A stretch of DNA of 51,591 nt. It comes from CAZONU01 sp965370045. GTDB lineage: Bacteria; Planctomycetota; SZUA-567; JAKLDR01. Below the pieces are notes generated by a model that was given only the letters and a program-made list of their open reading frames with translations, did no database searches and was not told the origin of the DNA. The translations under genes were made by a program, and so were the position numbers. Below are positions 17,554-26,542 of the stretch, piece after piece. The stretch's first letter is position 1. Each line of letters opens with the position of its first letter. The stretch lies in the NCBI GenBank assembly GCA_965370045.1, contig CBDUSI010000017.1:1-51591 (forward strand), read 5' to 3'.

Positions 17554-17685
17554 TCACTCGTCCGCCTCTCGGACCACGTTGAGCGCCGGCCGTTCCGCGG
17601 CCAGCCGCTCCAGAACGAGGTACGAGACGATTCCCGCGGCGGCGACTGCGACTATCGCTGCCAGTGTTCCCAAAAGTTTGTTCAC
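17554..17685 (-). CDS. 43-residue single-helix membrane protein between motE-like gene and fliK
   Basis: A short frame beginning GTG-AAC-AAA encodes 43 residues. A hydrophobic helix (about 4-24, LLGTLAAIVAVAAAGIVSYL) precedes a charged tail, VLERLAAERPALNVVREADE. AGGGG lies ten bases upstream. It begins 23 bases after the stop of the MotE-like gene and ends about 50 bases before fliK, and otherwise this 200-base gap would be empty. No family is recognised. Its topology is compatible with a small accessory of the flagellar export or motor complex, but only position suggests this. Confidence 0.55.
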   Translation of the reverse strand: MNKLLGTLAAIVAVAAAGIVSYLVLERLAAERPALNVVREADE

Positions 17686-17708
17686 TGCCAATCAACCCCT
17701 GTACCCCC

Positions 17709-18383
17709 CTAGGACTTGCCTGCTCTTATCTCTTTCAGGATCGCGACCCGCGTGAGCGAGTCGGTAATCGCGTTGATCACGTCGCTGGACTGCCGGGCGG
17801 GCATGCGTCGCAGCAGGTCGACCACCTTCTCCTTCTCAATGGGGTCCTTGCTCTCCCACCGTTTCAGGAAGTCCTCGGCGATCAGTTCGGTGTCCATGCC
17901 CTGCAGGATCTGCAACGTTTTCTTGAGGCGCAGGTCCTGCTGCTTCTTCTTCTCGGCGGCCAGTTTCTTCTGGAAATCGTCCTGGTTCTGCTTGAGGGCC
18001 AGCCGCTGGGCGTTCAGGCCCTCCTTGCGGCTCTCGACCATGTCGTTGACCAGGTTCAGGATTTCGACCTCCTTGTCGAGCTGCTTCGCGCGGCGCTCCT
18101 GCTCGCGCTGGAAGGCTTTGTAGGCGTCCCCCGAGCCCCGCAGCTCCTGGGTGTCCACCAGGGTCTTGGGCCGGGCCTCCTTCTCCAGCGTCTGCCAGCG
18201 CTGATAATCGCGCTCGCCGACCACGCGCTTCTCGCCGCGCAGCACCGCCCAGACGTCGCGAGCGCTCTGCACGTTGAGCATCCCGGTGGCCAGCATCGTC
18301 CCGACCATGCCGGCCACCAGCAGGAAGAGCACCGCCGCGGCCAGCTCGATCCAGGAGAGAATCCGCAAGGCCAGTTTCTTCAC
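17709..18383 (-). CDS. MotE-like flagellar protein (FlbB/YlxF type)
   Basis: A 224-residue protein. An N-terminal membrane helix (about 12-33) is followed by a periplasmic or cytoplasmic coiled coil (about 75-165, rich in Lys, Glu and Gln). The C-terminal segment resembles the MgtE-N/MotE domain (DPIEKEKVVDLLRRMPARQS, then VINAITDSLTRVAILKEI). Genes of this type sit between fliJ and fliK in many clusters and can act on stator or export function. It starts with GTG overlapping the fliJ stop as GTGA, so it is translationally coupled to fliJ. Confidence 0.8.
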   Translation of the reverse strand: MKKLALRILSWIELAAAVLFLLVAGMVGTMLATGMLNVQSARDVWAVLRGEKRVVGERDYQRWQTLEKEARPKTLVDTQELRGSGDAYKAFQREQERRAKQLDKEVEILNLVNDMVESRKEGLNAQRLALKQNQDDFQKKLAAEKKKQQDLRLKKTLQILQGMDTELIAEDFLKRWESKDPIEKEKVVDLLRRMPARQSSDVINAITDSLTRVAILKEIRAGKS

Positions 18384-18847
18384 GCCCCACCTCCCGCCGC
18401 CATGGGTGGCTCCAGCAGGCCCGTCGCCGGACGCAGGTCATCCAGGAAGTTGCGCTCCTCGCGGTCCGCCTCGGCCTGCCACTGGGTCACGGCCTTCTCG
18501 CGCAGGATCTCCAGGGCGCGCACATCCTGCCGGGCCTTGACCATGGCCTTGCGCCGGGCCTCGACTCCGTCGCGGAGTTCGACCAGCTTCTGGCCGGCGC
18601 CCAGAATCTTCAGCCACAGGGAGTTGGCGTAGGTCCGCAGGCGCAGCATCTCGCTGCGGGCCATCAGCCCCAGCGCGACCCGGCGTATCTGCTCCTGGCA
18701 CTCGCGACGGCTGCCGTCCATGACCAGGGTGGCCTCCTGCAGCCGCGTCGCCTCGGCCTGGGCCTCGCCGAACTCGCGCTGCTTCTGGCGGAGCAGCGCC
18801 CGCCGGTGACGCAGCACGGTTTCCAGCCTGAACCTGAAGCGCCGCAC
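18380..18847 (-). CDS. fliJ: flagellar export protein FliJ
   Basis: A 155-residue protein predicted to be almost wholly coiled coil, with the conserved FRFRLETVLRHRRALL start of FliJ. FliJ links the FliI ATPase to FlhA during export. It starts with GTG behind GGAGG, immediately after the fliI stop codon, and its own stop overlaps the MotE-like gene start. Length is normal. Confidence 0.88.
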   Translation of the reverse strand: MRRFRFRLETVLRHRRALLRQKQREFGEAQAEATRLQEATLVMDGSRRECQEQIRRVALGLMARSEMLRLRTYANSLWLKILGAGQKLVELRDGVEARRKAMVKARQDVRALEILREKAVTQWQAEADREERNFLDDLRPATGLLEPPMAAGGGA

Positions 18848-20200
18848 TCAGGCACCTCCTCCCGTTGCGTTGCCCGCCGCGGGCGCCCCCTCCTCCGTCG
18901 GAGGGAAGAGCGCCTGGAGCCCCTCGCGGGCCTCTTCGAAGCTGGTGCGCGCGAACATGTCCTGGCGCAGGAACTCGTCCAGCGGCCGCTTGACGCTCTT
19001 GGCCGCGTCGATCTCCGGGTTGGAACCGTCGACGTAGGCACCGATGTTGATGAGATCCTCCGCCGTGCGGTAGGCGGCCATCGAAGCCACCGCCCGCGCC
19101 GCGGCCGCGCGGTGCTCTGCGTCCACCACGTCGGGCATCACCCGGCTGATCGAGCCCAGCACGTCCACCGCCGGGTAGTGCCCGCGGTTGGCCAGGTCGC
19201 GGGACAGCACGATGTGTCCGTCGATGATGCCCCGCACCGCGTCGCCGATGGGCTCGCTGAGGTCGTCGCCCTCGACCAGCACGGCGTACAGCCCCGTGAT
19301 GCTGCCGCGCGCCGCCGTTCCGGTGCGCTCCAGCAGCTTGGGCAGCATGGCGAACACCGAGGGCGGGTAGCCCTTGGTGGCCGGGGGCTCACCGACCGAC
19401 AGGCCGATCTCGCGCTGGGCGAAAGCCACCCGGGTCACCGAGTCCATCATCAGGACCACGTCGCGGCCCTGGTCGCGGAAGTACTCGGCCACCGCGCAGG
19501 CCACCGAGGCGGCGCGCACCCTGAGAAGCGCCGGCCGGTCGCTGGTGGCCACCACCACCACCGAGCGGCGCAGGCCCTCCTCGCCGAGGTCGCGCTCCAG
19601 GAACTCGCGCACCTCGCGGCCGCGCTCGCCGACCAGGGCCACCACGTTGACCTCCGCGGCGGTGTTCCGGGCGATCATGCCCAGCAGTACGCTCTTGCCG
19701 ATCCCGCTGCCCGAGAAGATTCCCATGCGCTGGCCGGCGCCGATGGTCAGCAGCGCGTCGATGGAGCGAATGCCCACCGCCATGGGCTCGGTGATCCGCG
19801 CCCGGGTGAGGGGGTCGGGGGCCGGCGCGTACAGCGGGTACTGCTCGGCGGCGACGATGGGCCCCTTGCCGTCCAGCGGCTCGCCGCGCCCGCCGATGAC
19901 CCGCCCCAGGAGCTGCTCGCCGACGGGCACCACCTGGCGCAGCGTGGCACACTCCATAGTGTCGCCCGGCGAAATCCCCTCCAGCCGCCCGAAGGGCATC
20001 AGCAGAGTGCTGCCCGCGCGGAAGCCGACTACCTGGGCGTCCACCGGCCCGCCCTTGGTGCGAATTCTGCACAGCGCGCCGACCGGCACCGCCAGGGCGG
20101 TGCCCTCGATCACCAGCCCGACGACCTGGCGCACCCGCGCGGTCAGCCGGGCGGGCAGGCTCTCGGCCAGGAGAGCGGCGCGCTCGCTGAAAACGCTCAT
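18848..20200 (-). CDS. fliI: flagellar type III export ATPase FliI
   Basis: A 450-residue F1-beta-like ATPase that energises export. Walker A is GIFSGSGIGKSVLL (about 167-180). The Walker B strand is DVVLMMDSVTRVA, followed by the family segment EPPATKGYPPSVFAMLPKLL. The C-terminal GAYVDGSNPEIDAAKSV stretch is also typical. Its ATG overlaps the fliH stop as ATGA. The order fliG-fliH-fliI-fliJ is classical. Confidence 0.96.
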   Translation of the reverse strand: MSVFSERAALLAESLPARLTARVRQVVGLVIEGTALAVPVGALCRIRTKGGPVDAQVVGFRAGSTLLMPFGRLEGISPGDTMECATLRQVVPVGEQLLGRVIGGRGEPLDGKGPIVAAEQYPLYAPAPDPLTRARITEPMAVGIRSIDALLTIGAGQRMGIFSGSGIGKSVLLGMIARNTAAEVNVVALVGERGREVREFLERDLGEEGLRRSVVVVATSDRPALLRVRAASVACAVAEYFRDQGRDVVLMMDSVTRVAFAQREIGLSVGEPPATKGYPPSVFAMLPKLLERTGTAARGSITGLYAVLVEGDDLSEPIGDAVRGIIDGHIVLSRDLANRGHYPAVDVLGSISRVMPDVVDAEHRAAAARAVASMAAYRTAEDLINIGAYVDGSNPEIDAAKSVKRPLDEFLRQDMFARTSFEEAREGLQALFPPTEEGAPAAGNATGGGA

Positions 20201-20958
20201 GCCCCGCCCTCCTCGCCGCCGGCGGGAGGCTCCGTCTCCGGACCCTGCTTCGGCGAGTCCTCATCCTCGGCATCGCCGATCAACAGGCCCCTGATGCGCT
20301 CGATCTGGGTGGCCACCTGCATGTCCACCTCGCCGGTGCCGGTCACCACCCGGCACCCGCCGCGCTCGACGGCCTCGTCGCCGACCAGTTGGACGTCCTC
20401 GATCTCGGCGAAGCGGCGGTGGAGCTCGGCGTGCACATCCTCCACCGCGGAGCGATCGGCGGGATTCACCCGCACGGTGATCCGGCTGCGCTCGGCGACC
20501 AGGCTCACGGCTTCGAGCACCGCGCGTCCGGCCGCCCCTCTGTCAACGGCCAGCTCCCGGCGGACAATGCGTTCGGCGATCCTGATGGCCAGGTCCAGAA
20601 GGTCACGCTCGGCCTCCTTGACCAGCGTCGCGCGACGCGAGGCCAGCTCGGCGACCAGGCCCTCGAGCGCGGTGGCCACGCTGGCCGTCCCCTCGCGGCA
20701 GGCGGAGAGCTCCTCCTCGCGCCCGGCCTTGCGGCCCTCCTCTTCGCCGGCTCTCTGGCCCTCGATGTGCCCCGACCCGAAGCCCGTCTTGTGGGCCTCC
20801 TCGGTGATGGTCTGCGCGCCCAGCAGGGCGTCGGCCTGTATCTCGGCGGCGCGCTCTTTCGCGACGCGCGTGATATCCCAGGCCTCGCGCTCGAAGTCGG
20901 CGAGGTTGAAGGCGACGCTGCCCGCGGGCAGCTCTTCGGGGCGCAGGATGTTAGACAA
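20197..20958 (-). CDS. fliH: flagellar export ATPase regulator FliH
   Basis: About 253 residues. A Glu/Ala-rich central coiled coil (RAGEEEGRKAGREEELSACR) is followed by a C-terminal domain with LASRRATLVKEAERDLLDLA and IAERIVRRELAVD, as in FliH, which holds FliI as a peripheral stalk. I chose a TTG start at 20958 because AGGAGG lies six bases upstream. A GTG seven codons earlier is in frame but overlaps that ribosome site. The chosen start overlaps the end of fliG by eight bases. The C-terminal 30 residues are acidic and extend beyond the usual domain end. Confidence 0.88.
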   Translation of the reverse strand: MSNILRPEELPAGSVAFNLADFEREAWDITRVAKERAAEIQADALLGAQTITEEAHKTGFGSGHIEGQRAGEEEGRKAGREEELSACREGTASVATALEGLVAELASRRATLVKEAERDLLDLAIRIAERIVRRELAVDRGAAGRAVLEAVSLVAERSRITVRVNPADRSAVEDVHAELHRRFAEIEDVQLVGDEAVERGGCRVVTGTGEVDMQVATQIERIRGLLIGDAEDEDSPKQGPETEPPAGGEEGGA

Positions 20959-21967
20959 CGACTTCCTCCTCGCCGCCACGACCCTGGATGATCAGCTCCC
21001 CGGCCTCCTCCAGGCGCCGGATCACGTCGACGATGCGCTGCTGCGCGGCCTCCACGTCGGAGAGCCGCACCGGGCCCATGTACTCCATGTCCTCCTTGAT
21101 CAGGCTGGCCGCGCGCTCGGACATGTTGCCGAAGACCTTGGACTTGACGTCGTCGCTGGAGGCCTTGAGCGCCAGGGCCAACTCTTCCTGGTCGACCTCC
21201 TTGAGCACCGACTGGATGCCCTTGTTGTCCACCAGCAGGATGTCGTCGAAGACGAACATCAGCCGGCGGATCTGCTCGACGAGCTCGGCGTCGTCCTCCT
21301 CGAGGGTCTCCAGGATGCCCTTCTCGGTGGTGCGGTCCACCAGGTTGAGTATCTCGGCGATGGACTCCACGCCGCCGCTTCTTTCCAGGTCCTGGCTCAC
21401 GATGGTCGAGAGCTTCGACTCCAGGCCCTTCTCCACCTGGCGAATGGCCTCGGGAGTGGTCTGGCCCATGCGCGCCACGCGCTTGACCACGTCGATCTGC
21501 TTGCGGGACTGCAGGGCGGCCAGCACCTCTGAGGCCTGCTTGGGCTGCAGGTGGGTGAGGATCAACGCGATGGTCTGGGGATGCTCGTCCTGCACGAAGG
21601 TCACCAGGCTGGCCGCCTCGGCCTTCTGCAGGAAGTGGAAGGGGGTCATCTGGATGGACTGCTCCAGGCCCTCCATGATCGTCGCGGCCTCTTCGGCGGG
21701 CAGGCTCTTTTCCAGCAGAGCGCGCGCGTAGTCGATGCCGCCTTCCTCAATGTAGCGGCGGGCCAGGTTGGTCTGGTAGAACTCCTCGACTATCCGCAGG
21801 CGCTGCTCGCCGGAGACCTCGCCCAGGCGGGCGATCTCCATGCTGATGCGCTCGATGTCCTCGCGCTCCATGTGGCTGAGCACGCTGGCGGCCACGTCGG
21901 TCTCCAGCGATACCAGGAGTACCGCCGCCTTGCGCAGACCGGTTGCAGCTTCCTGCTTCTTACCCAT
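20951..21967 (-). CDS. fliG: flagellar motor switch protein FliG
   Basis: A 338-residue C-ring protein that converts stator force to torque. Conserved segments are visible: GLRKAAVLLVSLETDVAASV in the N-terminal domain, the middle-domain EHPQTIALILTHLQPKQASE, and the torque helix region KALSSDDVKSKVFGN-like LALKASSDDVKSKVFGNMSE. Length is normal. It begins two bases after the fliF stop, so it is coupled to fliF, and its end overlaps fliH. Confidence 0.96.
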   Translation of the reverse strand: MGKKQEAATGLRKAAVLLVSLETDVAASVLSHMEREDIERISMEIARLGEVSGEQRLRIVEEFYQTNLARRYIEEGGIDYARALLEKSLPAEEAATIMEGLEQSIQMTPFHFLQKAEAASLVTFVQDEHPQTIALILTHLQPKQASEVLAALQSRKQIDVVKRVARMGQTTPEAIRQVEKGLESKLSTIVSQDLERSGGVESIAEILNLVDRTTEKGILETLEEDDAELVEQIRRLMFVFDDILLVDNKGIQSVLKEVDQEELALALKASSDDVKSKVFGNMSERAASLIKEDMEYMGPVRLSDVEAAQQRIVDVIRRLEEAGELIIQGRGGEEEVVV

Positions 21968-21969
21968 GC

Positions 21970-23604
21970 TCAGCCCTCACGCACCAGCCAGCGCTTGACC
22001 AGCCCCGCGACCTTGCGCGGGTCGGACTCGACGAAGGACCGCAGGCGCTTCTGTATCTCGTGGAACTCGACGTCCTCCGGCTCGGGCGGCTCGATATCCA
22101 CGGCCTCCTCGGCGGCCGGACCGCCCTTGCCCGGCGCGGCGGTCATCACCGGGCGGGTGGTGGCCGCCCGCTTGCCAACCCCGTACAGGAAGAAGAGCCC
22201 GAAGGCCGCCAGCAGGAAGAGACCGCCTATCCGCGCGGCCGGCTTGTAGGTCGTGAAGTGGTCCTGCCAGGTCTTGACCGGCTCGATGAAGGCCAGCGGG
22301 TCGGGCCGGTCCGGCTTCATGTGGGCCACGACGACGTTGACGTTCTTCTCGGGCTCCTCGACAACCTTGACCATGTTGGCCAGGATTCTCTCCCACTCTT
22401 TCTTGTCTTTCGCCGAGGGCTCCTCGAAAACTTCCTTGAGCTTCCCGGTGTCCGCGTCCTTCTGCTGGACCACGCGATGGAAGAGCATCACGCTGAGGCT
22501 GAGCCGCTTGATGGTGCCAGGCGTGCCCACCGTCTCCGTGAGGACGCGGCTGTAGTCCTGCAGGGATTGGAGTTCGTCTTCCTTACTCTCGCTGGGCTGG
22601 CCGGGCTTGCTGCCGCTGCTGGTGCCGGCGCCGGCGCCGGCGACGATGCGCGGATCCTGCCGGCCGGTGCCCACCTGGCCGGAGGGACCCAGCGCGCCCT
22701 TGTGGGTGGACTTGCGCTTGGTGAGGCTGACCTGGACGGTCTCCTCGCCGAGGACCTTGTAGGCCGACTCCTCGACCTTCTTGAGGTTCAGTTCACAGGT
22801 AACGTTGACCACCCCCTCAAAGCCAGTCTCACGGATGAATTGCTGGATCATCCGCTTGAAGTGTCTCTCAACGCCGCTGGTCAGGTCCAGCCGCCTGGCG
22901 CCGATGACCACCACCGAGTCGGGATCCTCCTTCTTGAAGGTGCGCCGCGGGTTGCGGGCGTCCACCACGCTGATCTGCTGAGGGTCGGAGTAGCGCACCG
23001 CGTTATTGACCAGGTCAATAATCGAGTTTGCGAAGGGCTGATCCAGCTTGACGCTGCGACGGGTGGTCACCGAAATGGCCACGCCGACGCGCTCGGGCGC
23101 CAGGATGAAGCCCTCATCGTCCTCCGGCTTGATGGTCACCTTGGCGTCCTCGACGCCCTCCAGGCCGACCAGCATCTTCTTAAGCTCCCCGGCCAGCGCC
23201 CAGTTCCGGAGCTGGCGGCGCTCGGCATTGGACACGCCCAAGCCCGGAGGGTTAGCCCGGTAGTCCTCGATGTCGTAGACCTTCTCGCGGGAGATCACCC
23301 CGGCGCGGATCGTCTTGCCCAGCAGCGCAGGCTTGCGGTCCTGATGGACCAGCACCGCGCCCTTGGCCGGGTCCGTCTGGTACTCCTCGCCGGTCTCATC
23401 GAGGTAGCGAACCACGTCCTGCATCTCCGTCTGCTCCAGGCCGGAGGCCAGGGTCACGAACTTGGGCCGCGCCCCCAGGAAAGCCACCACCCCCAGAGTG
23501 AAAACGATGGTCAGCGCCAGCATAACCATCGAGGCCCGTTGGGCCGCGGTCATCGCCTTGAACGCAGCAAAGGCTTGGTTCAGTATTCCTCTCAACCAAT
23601 CCAT
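21970..23604 (-). CDS. fliF: flagellar MS-ring protein FliF
   Basis: A 544-residue MS-ring subunit with two membrane helices (about 22-42 and 437-457) flanking the large periplasmic ring-building domains. KGAVLVHQDRKPALLGKTIR, then SVKLDQPFANSIIDLVNNAV and a Gly/Ser-rich loop near residues 310-340 are typical. The C-terminal tail (about 500-544) carries the FliG-binding helices. It precedes fliG by two bases. A 99-base gap separates it from fliE; that gap contains a GGCGGGGT/ACCCCGCC pair that could form a weak stem. Confidence 0.95.
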   Translation of the reverse strand: MDWLRGILNQAFAAFKAMTAAQRASMVMLALTIVFTLGVVAFLGARPKFVTLASGLEQTEMQDVVRYLDETGEEYQTDPAKGAVLVHQDRKPALLGKTIRAGVISREKVYDIEDYRANPPGLGVSNAERRQLRNWALAGELKKMLVGLEGVEDAKVTIKPEDDEGFILAPERVGVAISVTTRRSVKLDQPFANSIIDLVNNAVRYSDPQQISVVDARNPRRTFKKEDPDSVVVIGARRLDLTSGVERHFKRMIQQFIRETGFEGVVNVTCELNLKKVEESAYKVLGEETVQVSLTKRKSTHKGALGPSGQVGTGRQDPRIVAGAGAGTSSGSKPGQPSESKEDELQSLQDYSRVLTETVGTPGTIKRLSLSVMLFHRVVQQKDADTGKLKEVFEEPSAKDKKEWERILANMVKVVEEPEKNVNVVVAHMKPDRPDPLAFIEPVKTWQDHFTTYKPAARIGGLFLLAAFGLFFLYGVGKRAATTRPVMTAAPGKGGPAAEEAVDIEPPEPEDVEFHEIQKRLRSFVESDPRKVAGLVKRWLVREG

Positions 23605-23703
23605 TTCAGCCTCGCGCCTCCTAGTCGCCCCCTAGCCTTGTTGTCCCGGCGGGGTCCGGTGTGATTCGCAGTCATACCGTTACCCCGCCAGCGTCCCGCA
23701 CCG

Positions 23704-24021
23704 TCAGGTGCGGATGCGCATGATCTCCTGGTACGCGTCCACCAGTTTGTTTCGGATCTGGACCATCATCTGGAAGGCCAGGTTGGCCTTCTCCGCGGCG
23801 CTGACCACTTTGGTGATGTCCCCCTCCTTGCCGCTGGCCAGGTCCTGGATGGCCTTGTCCGCGCTATGCTGCAACTCGTCGACCTGGCCGATCTTGTCCT
23901 CCAGGAACTGGGCGAAGCTCTTGCCGTCGACGGCGCCGGCCCCTCCCGGGCCGGCCGGCGCGCCGGGCGGCTTGGGCGGCTGAAGGGGCCCGACCCCGCC
24001 GATGTTCATCTGCTCAGGCAT
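23704..24021 (-). CDS. fliE: flagellar rod-MS-ring junction protein FliE
   Basis: A 105-residue FliE. The C-terminal part, GDITKVVSAAEKANLAFQMM, VQIRNKLVDAYQEIMRI, is highly conserved. The first 35 residues form a Pro/Gly-rich, probably exposed start. It links the MS ring to the rod and is the first exported rod-type protein. It is 14 bases downstream of flgC, in the usual flgB-flgC-fliE order. Confidence 0.93.
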   Translation of the reverse strand: MPEQMNIGGVGPLQPPKPPGAPAGPGGAGAVDGKSFAQFLEDKIGQVDELQHSADKAIQDLASGKEGDITKVVSAAEKANLAFQMMVQIRNKLVDAYQEIMRIRT

Positions 24022-24035
24022 CTCTCAAAGCTCCC

Positions 24036-24497
24036 CTATGCCAGGACCTGCAGCGACGACTGCATCATCGACCTGGTAAGCTGAATGGCGGTGATGTTGG
24101 CCTCGTAGGCTCGCGAGGCGCTGATCATGTCGACCATCTCCTCGGCGAGGTTGATGTCCGGGTAGAGCCGCTGGCCGACGTACTTGGCCAGTTCCGGCCG
24201 ACCGGTAAGGTCCCCGGCCTTGACCGCGTCGGGATCGTTCTCGGGGTCGTCCGAGGGCCGGGCGATGAACTTGTCGCGGTAGGCCACGCCCATGAAGCGC
24301 ACGCCCAGGTCGTCCGAGCCCGTCTGGCCCGGCGCGCCGGTAGCGAATATCGGCGTCCGCCGCCGGTAGGGACGCAGGCGCTGGCCGTCCTCGCGGACCG
24401 TCCGCCAGTTGGCCAGGTTGTTGCTGTACACCTCCATCCGCAGGCGCTCGGCGGTCAGTGCCGAGGAGCTGATGTCCAGACCTGTGAAGAGTCCCAT
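24036..24497 (-). CDS. flgC: flagellar basal-body rod protein FlgC
   Basis: A 153-residue proximal rod protein. The N-terminal motif LDISSSALTAERLRMEVYSN and the C-terminal DINLAEEMVDMISASRAYEA, then ANITAIQLTRSMMQSSLQVL identify FlgC. Length is standard. It follows flgB by 13 bases. Confidence 0.94.
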   Translation of the reverse strand: MGLFTGLDISSSALTAERLRMEVYSNNLANWRTVREDGQRLRPYRRRTPIFATGAPGQTGSDDLGVRFMGVAYRDKFIARPSDDPENDPDAVKAGDLTGRPELAKYVGQRLYPDINLAEEMVDMISASRAYEANITAIQLTRSMMQSSLQVLA

Positions 24498-24510
24498 CTC
24501 GTCTCTCCCC

Positions 24511-24960
24511 TTACGTCACTCGTCCGGCGATGGCCATGCGCAGCGTCCGGAACTTCTTGGCCAGCAGCCGGTTGAAAACCTGGGCGGTCATCGCGTTCTT
24601 GAGCATCTTGGTCTGCTCCTGGTCGATCACCACGGTGTTGCCGTCGTGGCGCATGGCGCCGGTGTTGACCTCCACCTTCTCCACCTGAAGGCCGCCGCCG
24701 GGCGCGCGCCGGATGTTGCGGCTGCCGGGGATGCGCAGCGGCATGGCCTCGGTCTCGCGCCGCTCGATGGCCCCGCGCAGCGCCTTCTGGAACTCCGCCT
24801 CCGGCAGGTCCCGGGCCTTGAAGTTGGGCGTGTTCCAGTTGGCCACGTTGTTGAGTAGCACGATCTGGCGCTGGCTCGCGAAGCGCAGGGCGGCCTCCAT
24901 CACCGGGATGCTCCCGCTCCCGAAGAAGCCGCCGCCGAACTGTATCCCCATGCCGCTCAT
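24511..24960 (-). CDS. flgB: flagellar basal-body rod protein FlgB
   Basis: A 149-residue proximal rod protein. ALRFASQRQIVLLNNVANWN, TPNFKARDLPEAEFQKALRG and the C-terminal TKMLKNAMTAQVFNRLLAKK, then FRTLRMAI match FlgB. The N-terminal dozen residues are Gly-rich and unusual. The start codon overlaps the stop of a small upstream gene as ATGA, so translation of flgB depends on that gene. Confidence 0.93.
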   Translation of the reverse strand: MSGMGIQFGGGFFGSGSIPVMEAALRFASQRQIVLLNNVANWNTPNFKARDLPEAEFQKALRGAIERRETEAMPLRIPGSRNIRRAPGGGLQVEKVEVNTGAMRHDGNTVVIDQEQTKMLKNAMTAQVFNRLLAKKFRTLRMAIAGRVT

Positions 24961-25166
24961 GCACTTTCTCCCGGGAGGCCACTAACGCAACGCATGTGCC
25001 AGCCGGCCGCGCGCAGGGCCAGCTCGCGCATTTTTCCGTAAAGCACGACGTCCACGAGGCTTACGGTAAAACGCCCCTTGTTATCCATATGCTTCTCGGC
25101 ATCGCTTCCGGCAGCGCCGGCGGAAAGTTCCGCCTCGGCCGGCAAAATCTTCCGGGTATCAATCAT
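24957..25166 (-). CDS. small protein coupled to flgR-like gene and flgB
   Basis: A 69-residue protein, overlapping the preceding response-regulator stop and the following flgB start by the same ATGA arrangement at both ends. This double coupling is good evidence that it is translated. It is hydrophilic in the first 30 residues. A hydrophobic strand and amphipathic helix follow (SLVDVVLYGKMRELALRAAG). That segment faintly resembles the first strand and helix of a receiver-like fold, so it could be the remnant of a larger regulator. That reading is weak. No family is recognised. Confidence 0.6.
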   Translation of the reverse strand: MIDTRKILPAEAELSAGAAGSDAEKHMDNKGRFTVSLVDVVLYGKMRELALRAAGWHMRCVSGLPGESA

Positions 25167-26530
25167 GTTATGGCCCCTTCATCCTTGAGCTTGCGCAGTT
25201 TCTCGCGCAGCGTGCGCTCGCTGATTCCCAGAGCTTCGGCCACCTTGCGGCGCTGCCCCCTGAAGTGCCGGTAGGCGGCGATGATCGCCGCGCGCTCCGC
25301 ATCGGCCACCGACTTCAGCGTCGGCCCGGCCTCGGCTGCCGGCGCGCCCACGGGCACGCCAGTAAGGCTCATCGCCAGGTGCTCGCGCCTCAGCTCGCGG
25401 CCGTCTCCCAGCACCGCGGCGCGCTCCACCACGTTCTCCAGCTCGCGAACGTTGCCCGGCCAATCGTAGGAGCTCAGGAGTTCCAGCGCGTCGGGGCTCA
25501 CCGACTCGAACTCCGAGCCCAGCCGCGCGCCGCAGCGCTTGAGCAAGTGCTCGACCAGCGCGGGCAGGTCCGCCTTGCGCTCGCGCAGCGCGGGCACCTC
25601 GACAGGCACCACGTTGAGGCGGAAGAACAGGTCCTGCCGGAACTTGCCCTCGGATATGCAGGCCTCCAGGTCGCGATTGGTGGTCGCGATGACCCGCACG
25701 TCCACCCTGCGCGACTCGCTGGAGCCCACCCGCTCGAACTCCCGCTCCTGGAGCACGCGCAGCAACTTGCCCTGGAGTTCAACGCTCATCTCGCTGACCT
25801 CGTCGAGCAGCAGGCTGCCCCCGTCGGCCAGCTCGAAGCGCCCCGCGCGGTCGGCGGCCGCCCCGGTGAAGGCACCCTTGGTGTGCCCGAAAAGCTCGCT
25901 CTCCAGCAGTCCCGCGCTGAGCGCCGCGCAGTTGACGCGCACGAAGGGCCGCGCGGCCCGCTCCGAGCCGTAGTGGATGGCCCGGGCGACGAGTTCCTTG
26001 CCGGTGCCGGTCTCGCCGCGGATCAGCACGGTGGCCGTGGTGCGCTGGATCTTCTGAATGCGGGCCCAGACGTCGGCCAGGCCGCCGTCGCGGCCGACCA
26101 GTTCCTCGGGGCTCCATCCCGCGCGGATCTCGCCGCGCAGGAACTCGTTCTCGACCACCAGCCGCCGGTGCTCCAGCGCCTTGGCGACCAGCAGCTCGAT
26201 CTCCTCGGGCTTGAAGGGCTTCTGGATGTAGTCGTAGGCGCCCCGGCGCATAGCCTCGACCGCGGTCTCCACGGTGCCGTAGGCGGTTATGACCAGCACG
26301 GCCAGGCCGGGCTGGACCTTCCTGGCCTCGCGCAGCACCTCAAGGCCGCTCATGTCCGGCATCTTCATGTCGGTTATCAGCAGATCGTAGCCGCCGCCGG
26401 CCAGGTTCTTGACGGCTTCCTTGGGCTTGCCGAAGGCTCGCACCCGGTATCCCGCGCGGCTCAGGACCTCGCGCAGCGAATCGCGCATCAGCTCCTGATC
26501 GTCCAGGACCATCACCAGTTCGCGAGCCAC
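25163..26530 (-). CDS. sigma-54-dependent flagellar response regulator (FlgR/FleR-like)
   Basis: A 455-residue NtrC-family activator. The receiver domain (1-120) has the acidic pair VLDDQ, phospho-acceptor D54 in LLITDMKMPD, and the conserved K in YIQKPF. The AAA+ domain (about 145-380) has Walker A GETGTGKE, the sigma-54 contact loop GAFTGA (219-224), Walker B SLLLDEVSEM and the arginine finger region. A Fis-type helix-turn-helix closes the protein (about 415-450). With the histidine kinase just upstream it should switch on sigma-54-dependent flagellar genes. Its stop overlaps the next gene. Confidence 0.93.
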   Translation of the reverse strand: MARELVMVLDDQELMRDSLREVLSRAGYRVRAFGKPKEAVKNLAGGGYDLLITDMKMPDMSGLEVLREARKVQPGLAVLVITAYGTVETAVEAMRRGAYDYIQKPFKPEEIELLVAKALEHRRLVVENEFLRGEIRAGWSPEELVGRDGGLADVWARIQKIQRTTATVLIRGETGTGKELVARAIHYGSERAARPFVRVNCAALSAGLLESELFGHTKGAFTGAAADRAGRFELADGGSLLLDEVSEMSVELQGKLLRVLQEREFERVGSSESRRVDVRVIATTNRDLEACISEGKFRQDLFFRLNVVPVEVPALRERKADLPALVEHLLKRCGARLGSEFESVSPDALELLSSYDWPGNVRELENVVERAAVLGDGRELRREHLAMSLTGVPVGAPAAEAGPTLKSVADAERAAIIAAYRHFRGQRRKVAEALGISERTLREKLRKLKDEGAIT

Positions 26531-26542
26531 CCCGCTGCCTCC

